Source: Chromatiales bacterium 21-64-14 (GTDB taxonomy: Bacteria > Pseudomonadota > Gammaproteobacteria > 21-64-14). From it: a DNA stretch of 64,000 nt. Positions within the stretch are counted from its first letter, which is position 1; each line of letters starts with the position of its first letter. The DNA lies in assembly GCA_002255365.1 (NCBI GenBank), contig NCBI01000002.1, positions 81,401 to 145,400 of the forward strand. Reading direction: 5' to 3'. The notes under the pieces were generated by a model that saw nothing but the letters and a program-made list of their open reading frames with translations, was not told the origin of the DNA and did no database searches. Below, piece after piece: positions 17,779-27,518 of this stretch. The position numbers and the translations under genes are program-made.

Positions 17779-18582
17779 TCAGTCTTGCCCGCGGGCGCGG
17801 GCCCAGGCGTTCAAGGCCGCTAACAGGGCTGCGTCGTCGGCACTGTCCGCCACGATGGGCGGATCCCTGAACCCGAGTTCCCGGGCCAGCTCCACCCCGC
17901 GGCGGCTCACCACCACCAGCGGAGTCCGGCGCAGCCACTGCTGACCCAGTTTACCCACCAGCTCAAACAGGTTACGCAGTCCGGTATTGCTGGTAACAGT
18001 GATGATGTCCACTTCGCCCCGTGCCCAATGGCGCATGAGTCGGCCCACGTCCGCGGCGGGCCGCCCACGCCGGTAGGCCTCCGCATATTCCACCCACGCC
18101 CCGCGACGGCGCAGTTCATCCCCCAGCACCTCCCGGCCGCCATCGCCGCGGAAGATCACGATGCGCTGTCCAGTCACCGTTTGCATTTCCTCCAGGGCCA
18201 GCAGGGCTTCACTGTTGAAGCGGCGCGCGGGCTGGATATCCGGTGCCCGACCGAAACGCGCCAACTCCTTCGCGGAACCACTACCGATCGCGGCGAGCCG
18301 CAACGCCGACGGCCACTGGCGGCGGCCAAGGATGAGATTCATTGCCTTGATCACCGCGTTGGGACTGATGAAGATCGCCAGATCGAACTGGTCCAGGCGG
18401 TCGATCACCTCCAGAAGCGGCGCACGATCCTCTGGATCCAGGATCTCCAGCACCGGGAAGCGGATCGCCCGCCCCCCCTGGGTCTCGATGCACGCGCACA
18501 GGGGCTCCGCTTGGTGCGCCGGACGGGTAACCAATATCCCGACACCGGACAGGGGTCCCTGCGCTGCGCCATGGTCTTCCAT
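17779..18582 (-). CDS. hemD: Uroporphyrinogen-III synthase
   Basis: This 267-residue protein cyclises hydroxymethylbilane with inversion of ring D. HemD is poorly conserved; the support here is GVGILVTRPAHQAEPLCACI at the start, the strand FISPNAVIKAM, ITVTSNTGLRNLFELVG in the second lobe and the C-terminal DDAALLAALNAW. The ATG at 18582 has GAGGGGG about 6 bp upstream. A TTG in the same frame at 18621 abuts hemC but has poor context. The position directly after hemC is the usual one and strengthens the call. Confidence 0.9.
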   Translation of the reverse strand: MEDHGAAQGPLSGVGILVTRPAHQAEPLCACIETQGGRAIRFPVLEILDPEDRAPLLEVIDRLDQFDLAIFISPNAVIKAMNLILGRRQWPSALRLAAIGSGSAKELARFGRAPDIQPARRFNSEALLALEEMQTVTGQRIVIFRGDGGREVLGDELRRRGAWVEYAEAYRRGRPAADVGRLMRHWARGEVDIITVTSNTGLRNLFELVGKLGQQWLRRTPLVVVSRRGVELARELGFRDPPIVADSADDAALLAALNAWARARGQD

Positions 18583-18617
18583 CCCGTTCCCCCTCTGCGC
18601 GCGGACCCGCAAGCCGG

Positions 18618-19544
18618 TCAACCGGCGAACAGGTCGCGCAGGATCTCATCGGCACCCCGTGCCAACAGGTCTTCCGCCAGCGCGCGGCCCAAGTCCTCGC
18701 CAGCGTGCGCGGCACCCCGGACCTCCCCCGTCACCAGCTCGCGGCCATCGGTACGCCCCACCAGCCCGCGCAGCCACAGGCGTTCACCCTCCAACTCCGC
18801 GTAGCCCGCGATCGGGATTTGGCAGCCCCCGCCGAGCCGCGCGCTGAACGCCCGCTCGGCCGCCACACGCATATGGGTAGGACGGTCATCCAGGGGCAGG
18901 ATCCAGTCCAGCACCCGCATGTCCTGCTGCCGGCATTCAATGCCCACCGCCCCCTGGCCCACAGCCGGCAGACTTTCCTCCGGCGCCAGGATCGCACCGA
19001 TCCGGTGCCCCAGATCGAGGCGCTTGAGCCCCGCCGCCGCCAGGACCACCGCGTCGTAGTCCCCGCGTTCCAACTTGGCGAGACGGGTATCCACATTCCC
19101 GCGCAGATCGATGACCTCCAGGTCGCCGCGCCGGGCCCGGAGCTGGCAGATTCGGCGCAAGCTGGAAGTACCCACCCGGGCGCCCGCAGGCAGCGCTGCG
19201 ACCTTTCCATAGCGGGACAGGAACGCATCCCGGGGGTCCTCCCGTGGAAGGATCACCGGAAGCGCCAGCCCCGCGGGCAACTCCGCGGGCACATCCTTCA
19301 TGGAATGGACGGCGAGATCCGCCCGCCCGTCCTGAAGGCTCTCCTCCAACTCCTTCAGGAAAAGACCCTTGCCACCGATCTTAGATAGAGGGCTATCCAG
19401 GATGCGGTCACCGCGGGTCTGCATGGGGAGCAATTCCACCCGGAGCCCGGGGTGCAGTCGGCAGAGCTGATCCCGGACCCACTGGGCCTGCCATAAGGCC
19501 AGGGGGCTTTTACGCGTGGCAATACGTAGATCAGGGCCCTTCAT
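18618..19544 (-). CDS. hemC: Porphobilinogen deaminase (hydroxymethylbilane synthase)
   Basis: This 308-residue enzyme polymerises four porphobilinogens to hydroxymethylbilane. It shows [16 protein letters not shown] at the N-terminus, the arginine-rich [17 protein letters not shown] and [10 protein letters not shown], and the dipyrromethane-cofactor cysteine in [12 protein letters not shown] at Cys241, equivalent to E. coli Cys242. The ATG at 19544 begins at the conserved [10 protein letters not shown]; upstream in-frame sequence to 19646 is unrelated. No strong ribosome site is seen, only GTGGTGGTG. It heads the hemCDXY block, divergent from a thioredoxin-fold gene. Confidence 0.95.
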   Translation of the reverse strand: MKGPDLRIATRKSPLALWQAQWVRDQLCRLHPGLRVELLPMQTRGDRILDSPLSKIGGKGLFLKELEESLQDGRADLAVHSMKDVPAELPAGLALPVILPREDPRDAFLSRYGKVAALPAGARVGTSSLRRICQLRARRGDLEVIDLRGNVDTRLAKLERGDYDAVVLAAAGLKRLDLGHRIGAILAPEESLPAVGQGAVGIECRQQDMRVLDWILPLDDRPTHMRVAAERAFSARLGGGCQIPIAGYAELEGERLWLRGLVGRTDGRELVTGEVRGAAHAGEDLGRALAEDLLARGADEILRDLFAG

Positions 19545-19737
19545 CACCACCACCACAAGACAGAAACTACATGATTTGACATAGAAAATCCTGGAAAATC
19601 GAGGTGCTGTGGACCCAATCCTATGCCCTGGGCGATCCAGAGGCAAATCCGTTCTAGATCACCCGGGGTGGAATCAATCTCACGGCGGTGCGTCTAGGTT
19701 GATATTGGGTGAAGTCAGTCGCGGAGATGGCGGGTCT

Positions 19738-20268
19738 ATGATCAGCAAGCGGAAAACACGGGCGTTCGGGGTATGTCTGGCGCTCCTGCTGGCGGCGTGG
19801 GGCCCGCTCGCGGTCGCGGCCCCGCCGACGGTTCGGGAGCCCCATGATTTCCAGGCCTTGGGGCGTGAGGCCGCCGCGGGACGCATGCCCATCGTGCTGG
19901 AATTCGCCGCCAGCGACTGCCGCTACTGCCGGATCCTGGAACACCGAGTGCTGAATCCTATGCTCCTCAGCAAGGAATACACCGGAAAAATTCTGATCCG
20001 CAAGGTGGAAATCGACAGTGGCGCCACCATTCTGGACTTCCAGGGCCACCCGTTGCCGGTGGCCGATCTGGCCCGCCGCTACGGGATACGGTTCACTCCG
20101 GTGGTCGTGTTCCTGGATTCGGCGGGGCGGGAGTTGGCGCCACGGCTGGTGGGACTCAGCAGCTTGGACTTTTACGGGGCGTACTTGGACACGGCCATCG
20201 AGACCGCCCGTAAACGGCTGAGCGAGGATCTGGCCTCGCGGGCAACCGTCCCCGCGCCCCAACCCTGA
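19738..20268 (+). CDS. Secreted thioredoxin-fold protein
   Basis: This 176-residue protein has a signal peptide (1-28, ending LAVAAPP) and a thioredoxin-like active site ASDCRYC with Cys61 and Cys64. A cis-proline strand FTPVVVFLD follows, as in thioredoxin-fold oxidoreductases of the SoxW/DsbA-like secreted group. It should work in the periplasm on disulfides. Its partner and direction, reductant or oxidant, cannot be read from sequence. It is divergent from hemC and converges on algR. The start at 19738 is the ATG opening the signal peptide. An upstream in-frame stretch lacks any feature. Confidence 0.8.
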   Translation: MISKRKTRAFGVCLALLLAAWGPLAVAAPPTVREPHDFQALGREAAAGRMPIVLEFAASDCRYCRILEHRVLNPMLLSKEYTGKILIRKVEIDSGATILDFQGHPLPVADLARRYGIRFTPVVVFLDSAGRELAPRLVGLSSLDFYGAYLDTAIETARKRLSEDLASRATVPAPQP

Positions 20269-20331
20269 CCGGATACTGAGAGCAACTGGTCCTGACCTTC
20301 GCTTACGTGGCCACACGCGCGTCGGCGCGCG

Positions 20332-21081
20332 TCAGTCGCGGCGCGGCGCGGCCGCCCGGAGCGCGCGGCGCACCTGGGGCAGGTGTCGCCGGCTCACCTC
20401 CAGGGGCAGGACCACATCCCGCAGTCGCACGCAGACCCGTCCCAGCACGTCCCGTTCCAGGCCCGTGACATAGGCCCACGCCACTAGGGCGTTGCGGTGG
20501 ATCCGTAGAAACCGGTCGCCGAACTCCTGCTCCAGGCCCTTGAGGCTCTCCTCGATCAACACCTCCCGATCCGCGTCCCGCACCGTCACATACTTCTGGC
20601 CCGCTTGCAGGCACCGGATCTCGGCCACCGGGATGAGAGCCAGCGCCCCGTGCAGCCGGGCGCAGAGGTGGGTGCGCGCCGGGGCCTCCTGCCGGTGCAC
20701 ACCCAGCACCCCCAGCTGGGCGCGGGTCAGGCGCCGCGCCCGATCCAATGCCGCCGCCAAGCGCTGCCTGCGTATCGGTTTGAGCAGATAGTCCACAGCG
20801 TGGGCCTCGAACGCCTCCAAGGCATGGTCCCCGTAGGCGGTGGTGAAAATCACCGCCGGGGGATGTTCCAGGCCGGCCACATGGCGCGCGGCCTCCAACC
20901 CGTCCATCCCCGGCATCCGGATGTCCAGAAGGAGGACGTCCGGATCCAACTCGTGGGTCCGCATCAAGGCCTCGCGCCCGTCGGCCGCCTCCCCGAGCAC
21001 CGTGTGACCGTCGAGTTCCTCCACCAGGGCGCGCAATCGGCGCCGCGCCGGCGCCTCATCGTCCGCGATCAGAATTTTCAT
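20332..21081 (-). CDS. algR: LytTR response regulator, AlgR-like
   Basis: This 249-residue regulator has a receiver domain with the acidic pair Asp7/Asp8, phosphoacceptor Asp53 in LLLDIRMPGMDG and the switch lysine in YLLKPI, followed by a LytTR DNA-binding domain from about residue 145 (EIRCLQAGQKYVTVRD ... RIHRNALV). The length equals P. aeruginosa AlgR (248). The ATG at 21081 is the family start. It is preceded by its partner sensor gene, with 45 bp between. In pseudomonads AlgR controls alginate, type IV pili and twitching; here it may influence the pilus cluster at 53 kb, though nothing in the sequence shows that. Confidence 0.93.
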   Translation of the reverse strand: MKILIADDEAPARRRLRALVEELDGHTVLGEAADGREALMRTHELDPDVLLLDIRMPGMDGLEAARHVAGLEHPPAVIFTTAYGDHALEAFEAHAVDYLLKPIRRQRLAAALDRARRLTRAQLGVLGVHRQEAPARTHLCARLHGALALIPVAEIRCLQAGQKYVTVRDADREVLIEESLKGLEQEFGDRFLRIHRNALVAWAYVTGLERDVLGRVCVRLRDVVLPLEVSRRHLPQVRRALRAAAPRRD

Positions 21082-21126
21082 CGTGGCATACCCAACCCGC
21101 GGCTCCCGAAAAACTCCCGCCACGCG

Positions 21127-22194
21127 CTACTCCAAAACACCGTCGGCGGGCAAATGGAGACATACCTCGAACTCGCCGTTGGCCTCGCGCACTGATAGGG
21201 CCCCCTGGGTACCGTAGGCCAGTTCCAGACGCTGGCGGATATTGTCCAGGGCCATGTGATTCCCGTCGCGGCGCACCGTGGTTGCCGCACGCTCCGGGAC
21301 CGGATTGCGCAGGCGCAGTGTCACCTGGTTGCCGGTCCGCACCCCTTCCACCCGGATCATACCGCCCTCGGGTCGCGGTTCGATTCCATGGTAGATGGCG
21401 TTCTCAAACAGCGGTTGCAGGATCAAGGGTGGGACGGGCAGATCCAGGGGCAGGTCGTTGAGCTGCCAGTCCACCTGCAGGCGCTTACCGAGCCGGAGTT
21501 CCTCGATATGGAGATAGCGTCGCGCCATGGTGAGTTCGTCGCCGAGGCTCACGCGCTGACCGGGGGCCGCCAGACTCGCCCGAAACAGATCGGCGAGGTC
21601 CTCCACGGCCTCCTCCGCCAGATCCGGCCGCTCGCGGGTCAGGCTGGCGATGGTATTCATGCTGTTGAACAGGAAGTGGGGACGGATGCGCGCCTGCAGC
21701 GCCTGCACCCGGGCCTGCGCTTCTGCCTGCACGTTGCGCTTCCATTGGTGCTGTATATACAAGTAACGGAGAACCACCGCACTGACAATAGAGGCCACCA
21801 GCAGGTTGCGCGACACAAAGCCCAGGTGCCCCTGCCCCACACCGCCATAATGGAGGCTGTTGAGCTGCAGCAGCCAGTAGGCACTTTCGCTAACAATCAA
21901 GGTCACCGCCAACAGAAGTCCGTAGCTCACCCAGCCGGCGCGGGTGTTCTCGAGGCGCGCCAGCCGGCGGCGCAACGCACACAGCAGGGCCGCGCTGCCC
22001 AAAGCCACCCACTGTATAAACAGTGACACCAAGCTGAGGTCGCTCCACAGATCGGTGCTGTAACGGGGCGGGGCCAATACCAGCACCAACGCCAGCAGCT
22101 CCGCGAGCACGACGACGACGAACACCGTGCGCACGTCACAGAAATTGGGCAGAAACAGCTGGTCGTCCAGCTTGGACAGGCGGCCACTGACCAC
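21127..22194 (-). CDS. algZ: AlgZ/FimS-type sensor histidine kinase (LytS family)
   Basis: This 355-residue protein has four or five membrane helices in the first 150 residues and then a LytS-type kinase with the phosphoacceptor in [14 protein letters not shown] (His173 by this start), the N-box [19 protein letters not shown] region and a short ATPase lid [10 protein letters not shown]. It should signal to the downstream AlgR. The start is the GTG at 22194, with GGAGGAG about 7 bp upstream. An in-frame GTG at 22221 lies before that ribosome site and is less likely. It is divergent from argH, as in Pseudomonas. Confidence 0.92.
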   Translation of the reverse strand: MVSGRLSKLDDQLFLPNFCDVRTVFVVVVLAELLALVLVLAPPRYSTDLWSDLSLVSLFIQWVALGSAALLCALRRRLARLENTRAGWVSYGLLLAVTLIVSESAYWLLQLNSLHYGGVGQGHLGFVSRNLLVASIVSAVVLRYLYIQHQWKRNVQAEAQARVQALQARIRPHFLFNSMNTIASLTRERPDLAEEAVEDLADLFRASLAAPGQRVSLGDELTMARRYLHIEELRLGKRLQVDWQLNDLPLDLPVPPLILQPLFENAIYHGIEPRPEGGMIRVEGVRTGNQVTLRLRNPVPERAATTVRRDGNHMALDNIRQRLELAYGTQGALSVREANGEFEVCLHLPADGVLE

Positions 22195-22272
22195 GGAACC
22201 CGCTCCTCCAGGACATACCACCCCCCGGTCCGTGTGCGGCGCCGGCCCGGGGAACGGGCGTCGGGAAACTTG

Positions 22273-22293
22273 CTATACTGCGGGCCAGTATAG
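22273..22293 (+). promoter_or_regulatory. Palindrome over a -10 element upstream of argH
   Basis: CTATACTG (22273-22280) and CAGTATAG (22286-22293) form a perfect 8-bp inverted repeat with a 5-bp GC spacer, 20 bp before the argH ATG. TATACT (22274-22279) looks like a -10 box. An operator overlapping the argH promoter is a reasonable reading, but no clear -35 was found. Confidence 0.55.
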
Positions 22294-22312
22294 CGGCCCC
22301 TGCGCTGGAACC

Positions 22313-23701
22313 ATGAACGACGACGCACCTGAAAAACCCTGGGGTGGGCGGTTTACGGAACCCACCGACGCCTTCGTGGAGGCGTTCACCGCCTCGGTAT
22401 CCTTCGACCGGCGCCTGTATGCCTGTGATGTCCAGGGCTCCATCGCCCATGCGCGCATGCTGGCAAAGGTGGGCGTCCTCGACCAGAAAGAGTGCGCGGC
22501 AATCGTGCGTGGCCTCGAGGAGATCCTGCAGGACATCGAGCGCGGGGATTTCGCGTGGTCGCCAGCCCTGGAAGACGTCCACATGAATATTGAGGCGCGG
22601 CTTACCGAACGCATCGGCAACCCCGGCAAGAAACTGCACACCGGTCGCTCGCGCAATGATCAGGTCGCCACCGACATGCGCATGTACGTCCGCGCACAGA
22701 TCGATACAATACGCGAGCAGATTCGCGCCCTGCAATCCGCGCTGCTCGATATAGCGGAGCGGGAGGCGGACACCATCATGCCTGGGTTCACACACCTGCA
22801 AGCAGCCCAGCCGATCACCTTCGGGCACCACATGATGTGCTGGTTCGAGATGCTGGAACGCGACCGTGGGCGGTTCGCCGACTGCCGTGGGCGCGTGAAC
22901 GTATTGCCCCTGGGAAGCGCGGCATTGGCGGGCACGGGGTTCCCCATCGACCGCGCGTATACGGCCCAATTACTGGAGTTCGATGCAATCGCGGAAAATT
23001 CCGTGGATGCAGTGAGCGACCGCGACTTTGCCATTGAGTTCGCCTCCTGCGCAGCGCTCCTGATGACCCACCTGTCGCGCTGCGCGGAGGAACTCGTCCT
23101 GTGGTCATCGGCCCAGTTCGATTTCGTGGACCTGCCGGACCGGTTCTGCACCGGCTCGTCCATCATGCCGCAGAAAAAAAATCCCGACGTCCCGGAACTG
23201 GTGCGCGGAAAGAGCGCGCGGGTGATAGGACACCTGATGGCGCTGCTCACACTGATGAAGGCCCAACCCCTGGCGTACAACAAGGACAACCAGGAGGACA
23301 AGGAGCCGGTGTTCGATACAGTCGATACCCTGCGCGGCGCGCTGCGCGCGTTTACCGAGATGTTGCCGCAACTGCGGGTCAAGCGCGAGCGCCTGTACGA
23401 AGCGGCACGCCGTGGCTATACCACTGCCACGGACCTTGCCGACTATCTGGTACGCAGGAACGTCCCGTTCCGGGACGCCCATGAGGCCGTCGGGCGCGCG
23501 GTGCGCTACGGACTGGACGAGGCCAAAGATCTTGCGGATTTCACTCTGGAGGAACTGCGCCGCTTCTCCGAGGTCATCGGCGCGGACGTCTTCGAGGTAC
23601 TGACGCTGGAAGGATCGGTGGCCTCCCGCGACCATGTGGGGGGCACCGCGCCCCGGCAGGTCCGGGCCGCGATCCAGCGCGCGCGCGCACGCATCGGCTA
23701 G
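22313..23701 (+). CDS. argH: Argininosuccinate lyase
   Basis: This 462-residue enzyme splits argininosuccinate into arginine and fumarate. It carries the family signature [13 protein letters not shown], with the flexible-loop serines at 282-283, the [13 protein letters not shown] segment and the [11 protein letters not shown] motif near the end. The length is typical (about 460). The ATG at 22313 begins at [14 protein letters not shown], the conserved start. The gene is divergent from algZ and followed by the adenylate cyclase gene after 178 bp. No other arginine gene is in the window. Confidence 0.95.
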   Translation: MNDDAPEKPWGGRFTEPTDAFVEAFTASVSFDRRLYACDVQGSIAHARMLAKVGVLDQKECAAIVRGLEEILQDIERGDFAWSPALEDVHMNIEARLTERIGNPGKKLHTGRSRNDQVATDMRMYVRAQIDTIREQIRALQSALLDIAEREADTIMPGFTHLQAAQPITFGHHMMCWFEMLERDRGRFADCRGRVNVLPLGSAALAGTGFPIDRAYTAQLLEFDAIAENSVDAVSDRDFAIEFASCAALLMTHLSRCAEELVLWSSAQFDFVDLPDRFCTGSSIMPQKKNPDVPELVRGKSARVIGHLMALLTLMKAQPLAYNKDNQEDKEPVFDTVDTLRGALRAFTEMLPQLRVKRERLYEAARRGYTTATDLADYLVRRNVPFRDAHEAVGRAVRYGLDEAKDLADFTLEELRRFSEVIGADVFEVLTLEGSVASRDHVGGTAPRQVRAAIQRARARIG

Positions 23702-23879
23702 TGTAGGGTTGTACGCGTGGGGCTTGGAAAGGGTCGTGGCCCGCCAATCTCCCCGGCTGGGTGGCGCACGCCGAATCGGCGTAAAGCATCGTAAATTCAT
23801 TTGATTGCAGATAATCACCGTACCCTGCAACGGGGTCCGGACTGTAGATTCCGTCACAGTTGCCGATATCCACGGCACC

Positions 23880-26747
23880 ATGGTGGCAAACGTTCTCACG
23901 CACCGGCGCTTCACCGACGACGTCGATCTGCGGCAGATCAAACGGCGCTTTTATGCCATCAACCGGGAGCGCTTGCAGCGCCTGCGGGGCGCCCTGCGCC
24001 CGAGGCAACGCTCTTTCCTGGATATGCTGCCGCTGCTGTTCCACACCAACCACGCGCTCCTGCCGGGCTACGTCTCCAAGCAAACCCCGTACGGGATCTC
24101 GGACTACTCTCCGGCCAAACGCAGCGTTGAAGCGGCCCACCAACTGGCGCGCAGCTTCCAGTATCAGAAGCGCGCACTGCCGTCCTATCAGATATTCGCC
24201 CTCTATCTGATGGGCAGCAGCGGCACCATCGCCTATTCTGAGAAGAGCGACTTCGATGTATGGGTCTGCCACCACCCGGGCCTCAACCGCGACCAGCGCA
24301 CCGCCCTGCGCCGCAAAGCCCAGCAGATCAGCCAGTGGGCCCGCAGCCTGGCCCTGGAGGTCCACTTCTTCATTATAGACGCCGAGCGATTCCGCAACGG
24401 TGGCGAGGAGCCTCTGTCCACGGACAGCAGCGGCAATATTCAGCACCAACTCCTGCTCGACGAGTTCTACCGCACCGGCCTGCTTCTCGCCGGACGTTTC
24501 CCGGTATGGTGGCTGGTCCCGCCGGAGGCGGAGGCCTACTACGACGACTATGTGCGGGACTTGAAGCGTCGTCGTTTTGTGCACGCGAACGAGGATATCG
24601 ATTTCGGAGGCCTCGCGCATATACCACCGGGTGAGTTTCTGGGGGCGTCGCTGTGGCAGCTCTACAAGGCGATCGATTCGCCCTACAAATCGATGATCAA
24701 GATCCTGCTCATGGAAGCCTACGCCACCGAATACCCAAACGTGGACCTGCTGAGTCTGCGCTTCAAGCGGGCGGTGTACGAAGGCGAAACCGATCTGGAC
24801 CGCCTCGACCCTTATGTCATGATGGCCGCCAAGGTCGAAGAGCACCTGCGGAGCCGCGGCGACCAAGCGCGGGTGGAACTGTCCCGGCGTTGCTTCTATT
24901 TCAAGGTCAACGAGCGGCTGAGTGAGCCGGGCCTTCCGTCGCGCACCAGCCACCGCCGGGAGGTAATGCGCGCCCTCACACGCGAATGGGGATGGACCCC
25001 AGTTGACCTGCACGTACTGGACACGCGCGCGTCGTGGAAGATCCACCGGGTTCTCGAGGAGCGCCGGATGCTGGTGGACCAGCTCACCGGCAGCTACCGC
25101 ATGCTCTCCGATTTCGCCCGTGAACATGGCGAGCACCCATCCATCGACCCATTGGATCTGAATACTCTGGGCCGCAAACTCTACGCGGCTTTTGAACGCA
25201 AGGCCGGAAAAATCGAGTTCATCAACCCAGGCATCTCATCCAATCTCGTTGAGGAACGGTTGACGATCCACCAAGCGGAGAGCGGGACCGACCAGCAGAA
25301 ATGGTTACTGTTCCGGGACGAGGTAGACGAGGAGCAGGCGCGCCGGGACGCGCCATTGAAACGCGCGCACGGACTGGTAGAACTCCTCACCTGGTGTTAC
25401 TTCAACAAACTCGTGGACCACGGCACGGTGATCGGGCTGCACACTCGCGACTGCGAAGTGAGCCACAGCGAACTGCACGGGGTATTGGGGTGCCTGCACC
25501 GCAGCTTCCCGACGATCTCCCTCGGAGACGCTCGGATCGAGGAGCTGGCACGTTCCCCGCGAGTCCTGCATGCGTTGTTGTTCGTCAACCTCGGCATCGA
25601 TCCCATGGCCCACCTGACCCGACAGGGGATGCACCTGACGAGCAACCGGACGGATGCTCTGTGCTACGGAGGCCGGTGGGAAAACCTGTCCGTAACCTTC
25701 GATTTGGTGGTGCTGACCAGTTGGCAGGAGGTATTGACCTTCCGCTATTGCGGTGAGAACGCACTGCTGGACTGCCTGTGCGACTACCTGGCCTGGGCAC
25801 CCCAAGGCAGTGGCGTGGTCCCGCGCGTCCCCGCCACCTACTGCCTGTCGTCCACGCGCGGATCGCTGATCGGGCAGCGCATCGAGGGCCTGTTCCAGGA
25901 CGTGGTGAACTGCTTCTACGGGCTCTGTAAATCGGACACGGCCCGCTATGTGTTGCGGGTCGGGCACCGCTACTACGTCCTGCAGCCGGAGAACCGGGTG
26001 CCCAGGTGGGATCAGGTCGTCTCTCTCACGGGGCTGCTCGATCGGCTCGCCGCGCCACAGGACGACTTCAGTCCGGTAATCGTCGACCCCCAAACCCTGC
26101 GCGAGACACCCCTGCCCCTGATCTTCGAAACGAACCGCCCTGGGGTCGTGCAGTTTTTCTATCACCTGAACGGCGATCGGGCTGATATCTATGTGGTGGA
26201 CGAACGCGCATCTCTGTTCCACCAAGCCCTGGCGTTCGACGACGAGACTGCGCTCCTCAGTCAGTTTCAACGCTTCCTCGAAGCGGTGCGGCATCGGCGC
26301 GCGCCGCCACCCGGGGGCCAACCTGGGGTGGCGGGACGCGATGAAGTCGAGTATTACCGGATCGTCAAGACCGGGCTTGAGCACTGGCATGTGGAACCGG
26401 CGCGATATGTACGGCCGAAACCGGCGCGGAATTATTTTGACGTGCAGGTGATTGCGCATTCCGTCGGAGATCATACCGACTACACGTTTTACTGCGACCA
26501 CCGGGAATTTTCTTCACTCCAGTACGGGGATGAGGTCTATCAGGAATTCACGCGCCACATTCTGCAGCGCAGGCAGGGGGGCGAGCGCTATCCGATCTAC
26601 ATAACCGATATCGATCTGCCCCGCGCGACCCTCGGCTCAGATACCCAAGGCGTGCTTCAGACCATCCATTTCCTGAACTACAAGAAACAAATCGAGGAGC
26701 GTCTCAACCGTGCGTTAGGACAGTTGGCCCCCGAGCGCAGCGGCTGA
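23880..26747 (+). CDS. cyaA: Class I adenylate cyclase
   Basis: This 955-residue protein resembles pseudomonad CyaA, longer than the enterobacterial enzyme (848). The catalytic nucleotidyltransferase core shows GSSGT (112-116) followed by YSEKSDFDVWVC with Asp124 and Asp126 as metal ligands. The C-terminal half is the regulatory region of the class I family. It should make cAMP for CRP. The start at 23880 is the first ATG in frame; no clear Shine-Dalgarno is present, and a TTG at 23805 in the same frame remains possible. It converges on the carboxylesterase gene with 11 bp between stops. Confidence 0.9.
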   Translation: MVANVLTHRRFTDDVDLRQIKRRFYAINRERLQRLRGALRPRQRSFLDMLPLLFHTNHALLPGYVSKQTPYGISDYSPAKRSVEAAHQLARSFQYQKRALPSYQIFALYLMGSSGTIAYSEKSDFDVWVCHHPGLNRDQRTALRRKAQQISQWARSLALEVHFFIIDAERFRNGGEEPLSTDSSGNIQHQLLLDEFYRTGLLLAGRFPVWWLVPPEAEAYYDDYVRDLKRRRFVHANEDIDFGGLAHIPPGEFLGASLWQLYKAIDSPYKSMIKILLMEAYATEYPNVDLLSLRFKRAVYEGETDLDRLDPYVMMAAKVEEHLRSRGDQARVELSRRCFYFKVNERLSEPGLPSRTSHRREVMRALTREWGWTPVDLHVLDTRASWKIHRVLEERRMLVDQLTGSYRMLSDFAREHGEHPSIDPLDLNTLGRKLYAAFERKAGKIEFINPGISSNLVEERLTIHQAESGTDQQKWLLFRDEVDEEQARRDAPLKRAHGLVELLTWCYFNKLVDHGTVIGLHTRDCEVSHSELHGVLGCLHRSFPTISLGDARIEELARSPRVLHALLFVNLGIDPMAHLTRQGMHLTSNRTDALCYGGRWENLSVTFDLVVLTSWQEVLTFRYCGENALLDCLCDYLAWAPQGSGVVPRVPATYCLSSTRGSLIGQRIEGLFQDVVNCFYGLCKSDTARYVLRVGHRYYVLQPENRVPRWDQVVSLTGLLDRLAAPQDDFSPVIVDPQTLRETPLPLIFETNRPGVVQFFYHLNGDRADIYVVDERASLFHQALAFDDETALLSQFQRFLEAVRHRRAPPPGGQPGVAGRDEVEYYRIVKTGLEHWHVEPARYVRPKPARNYFDVQVIAHSVGDHTDYTFYCDHREFSSLQYGDEVYQEFTRHILQRRQGGERYPIYITDIDLPRATLGSDTQGVLQTIHFLNYKKQIEERLNRALGQLAPERSG

Positions 26748-26758
26748 CACCCGGCAGT

Positions 26759-27457
26759 TCATGCCCCCGGGATTTTATCGGGCGCCAGGATCTTCCGCAG
26801 CCACCGCCCGATGTCTTGCACCTCGGTGGGACACACCGAGTGGGGCATCGGGTAACAACGCCACTCGACACGACAACCCAAACCGGCCAACTCCCGTCGC
26901 GAGCGCTCGGCCGCCGCCAACGGGATCACCGGGTCGTCACTGCCATGGGCCATGAAGATCGGTACATCCCGGCCCGGCGGCTGGATCTCGGCAGCGCAGG
27001 TCTCCGCCATGGGTAGATAGGTGGACAGGGCAAGGACCCCCGCGAGCCGCTCCGGGTAGCGCAACGCCGTATGCAGAACTACCGCGCCGCCCTGGGAAAA
27101 GCCGGCGAGGACCAGGCGCCGGGTGGGTACGCCGCGCTGTACCTCGCGCTGGATCAAGTCCCGCAACCGGTCTGCGGATTCGCGGATTCCTTGCGGATCC
27201 TCGCGCCATCCCGGCGGCGCCGGCACGATGTCGTACCAGGCACGCATCCGCATGCCGCCATTGATCGTTACCGGCCGGTACGGGGCATGGGGAAAGACGA
27301 AGCGGATCCCGGCGCTGGGCGGCAGTTTCAGCTCCGGTGCCACCGGCACGAAATCATGCCCATCGGCCCCCAGGCCGTGCAACCAGATGACGCTGGCCGT
27401 CACTGGGCCAGCAGGCTCAAGCTCCAGGCAGGCGTCGGAGTCCGCATAGTCGATCAA
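26759..27457 (-). CDS. Carboxylesterase/phospholipase (alpha/beta hydrolase)
   Basis: This roughly 232-residue alpha/beta hydrolase has WLHGLGADGHDFVP (oxyanion region), the nucleophile elbow GFSQGG with Ser121, the acid in MAHGSDDPVIPL and the catalytic histidine in CYPMPHSVC. The order and length match the bacterial carboxylesterase II/phospholipase family (about 218 residues). No in-frame ATG lies at the family start: the best choice is a TTG at 27457 after GCAGG, with the upstream frame continuing into unrelated sequence. It lies downstream of a small membrane-protein gene on the same strand. Natural substrate unknown. Confidence 0.85.
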   Translation of the reverse strand: MIDYADSDACLELEPAGPVTASVIWLHGLGADGHDFVPVAPELKLPPSAGIRFVFPHAPYRPVTINGGMRMRAWYDIVPAPPGWREDPQGIRESADRLRDLIQREVQRGVPTRRLVLAGFSQGGAVVLHTALRYPERLAGVLALSTYLPMAETCAAEIQPPGRDVPIFMAHGSDDPVIPLAAAERSRRELAGLGCRVEWRCYPMPHSVCPTEVQDIGRWLRKILAPDKIPGA

Positions 27458-27518
27458 CAGAATCGGCCTGCGGTCAAGAGCGGCACCGGGAAACCCACGC
27501 CGGCGCGGGCACCGCGGT

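Noticed and set aside
19576..19604. TTGACA between hemC and the thioredoxin-fold gene
   Set aside because: No -10 element lies 16-18 bp downstream; the region there is TCGAGG.
23805..23879. N-terminal extension of the adenylate cyclase from a TTG
   Set aside because: The extension has no family similarity and no ribosome site; the ATG at 23880 is preferred, though support is not strong.
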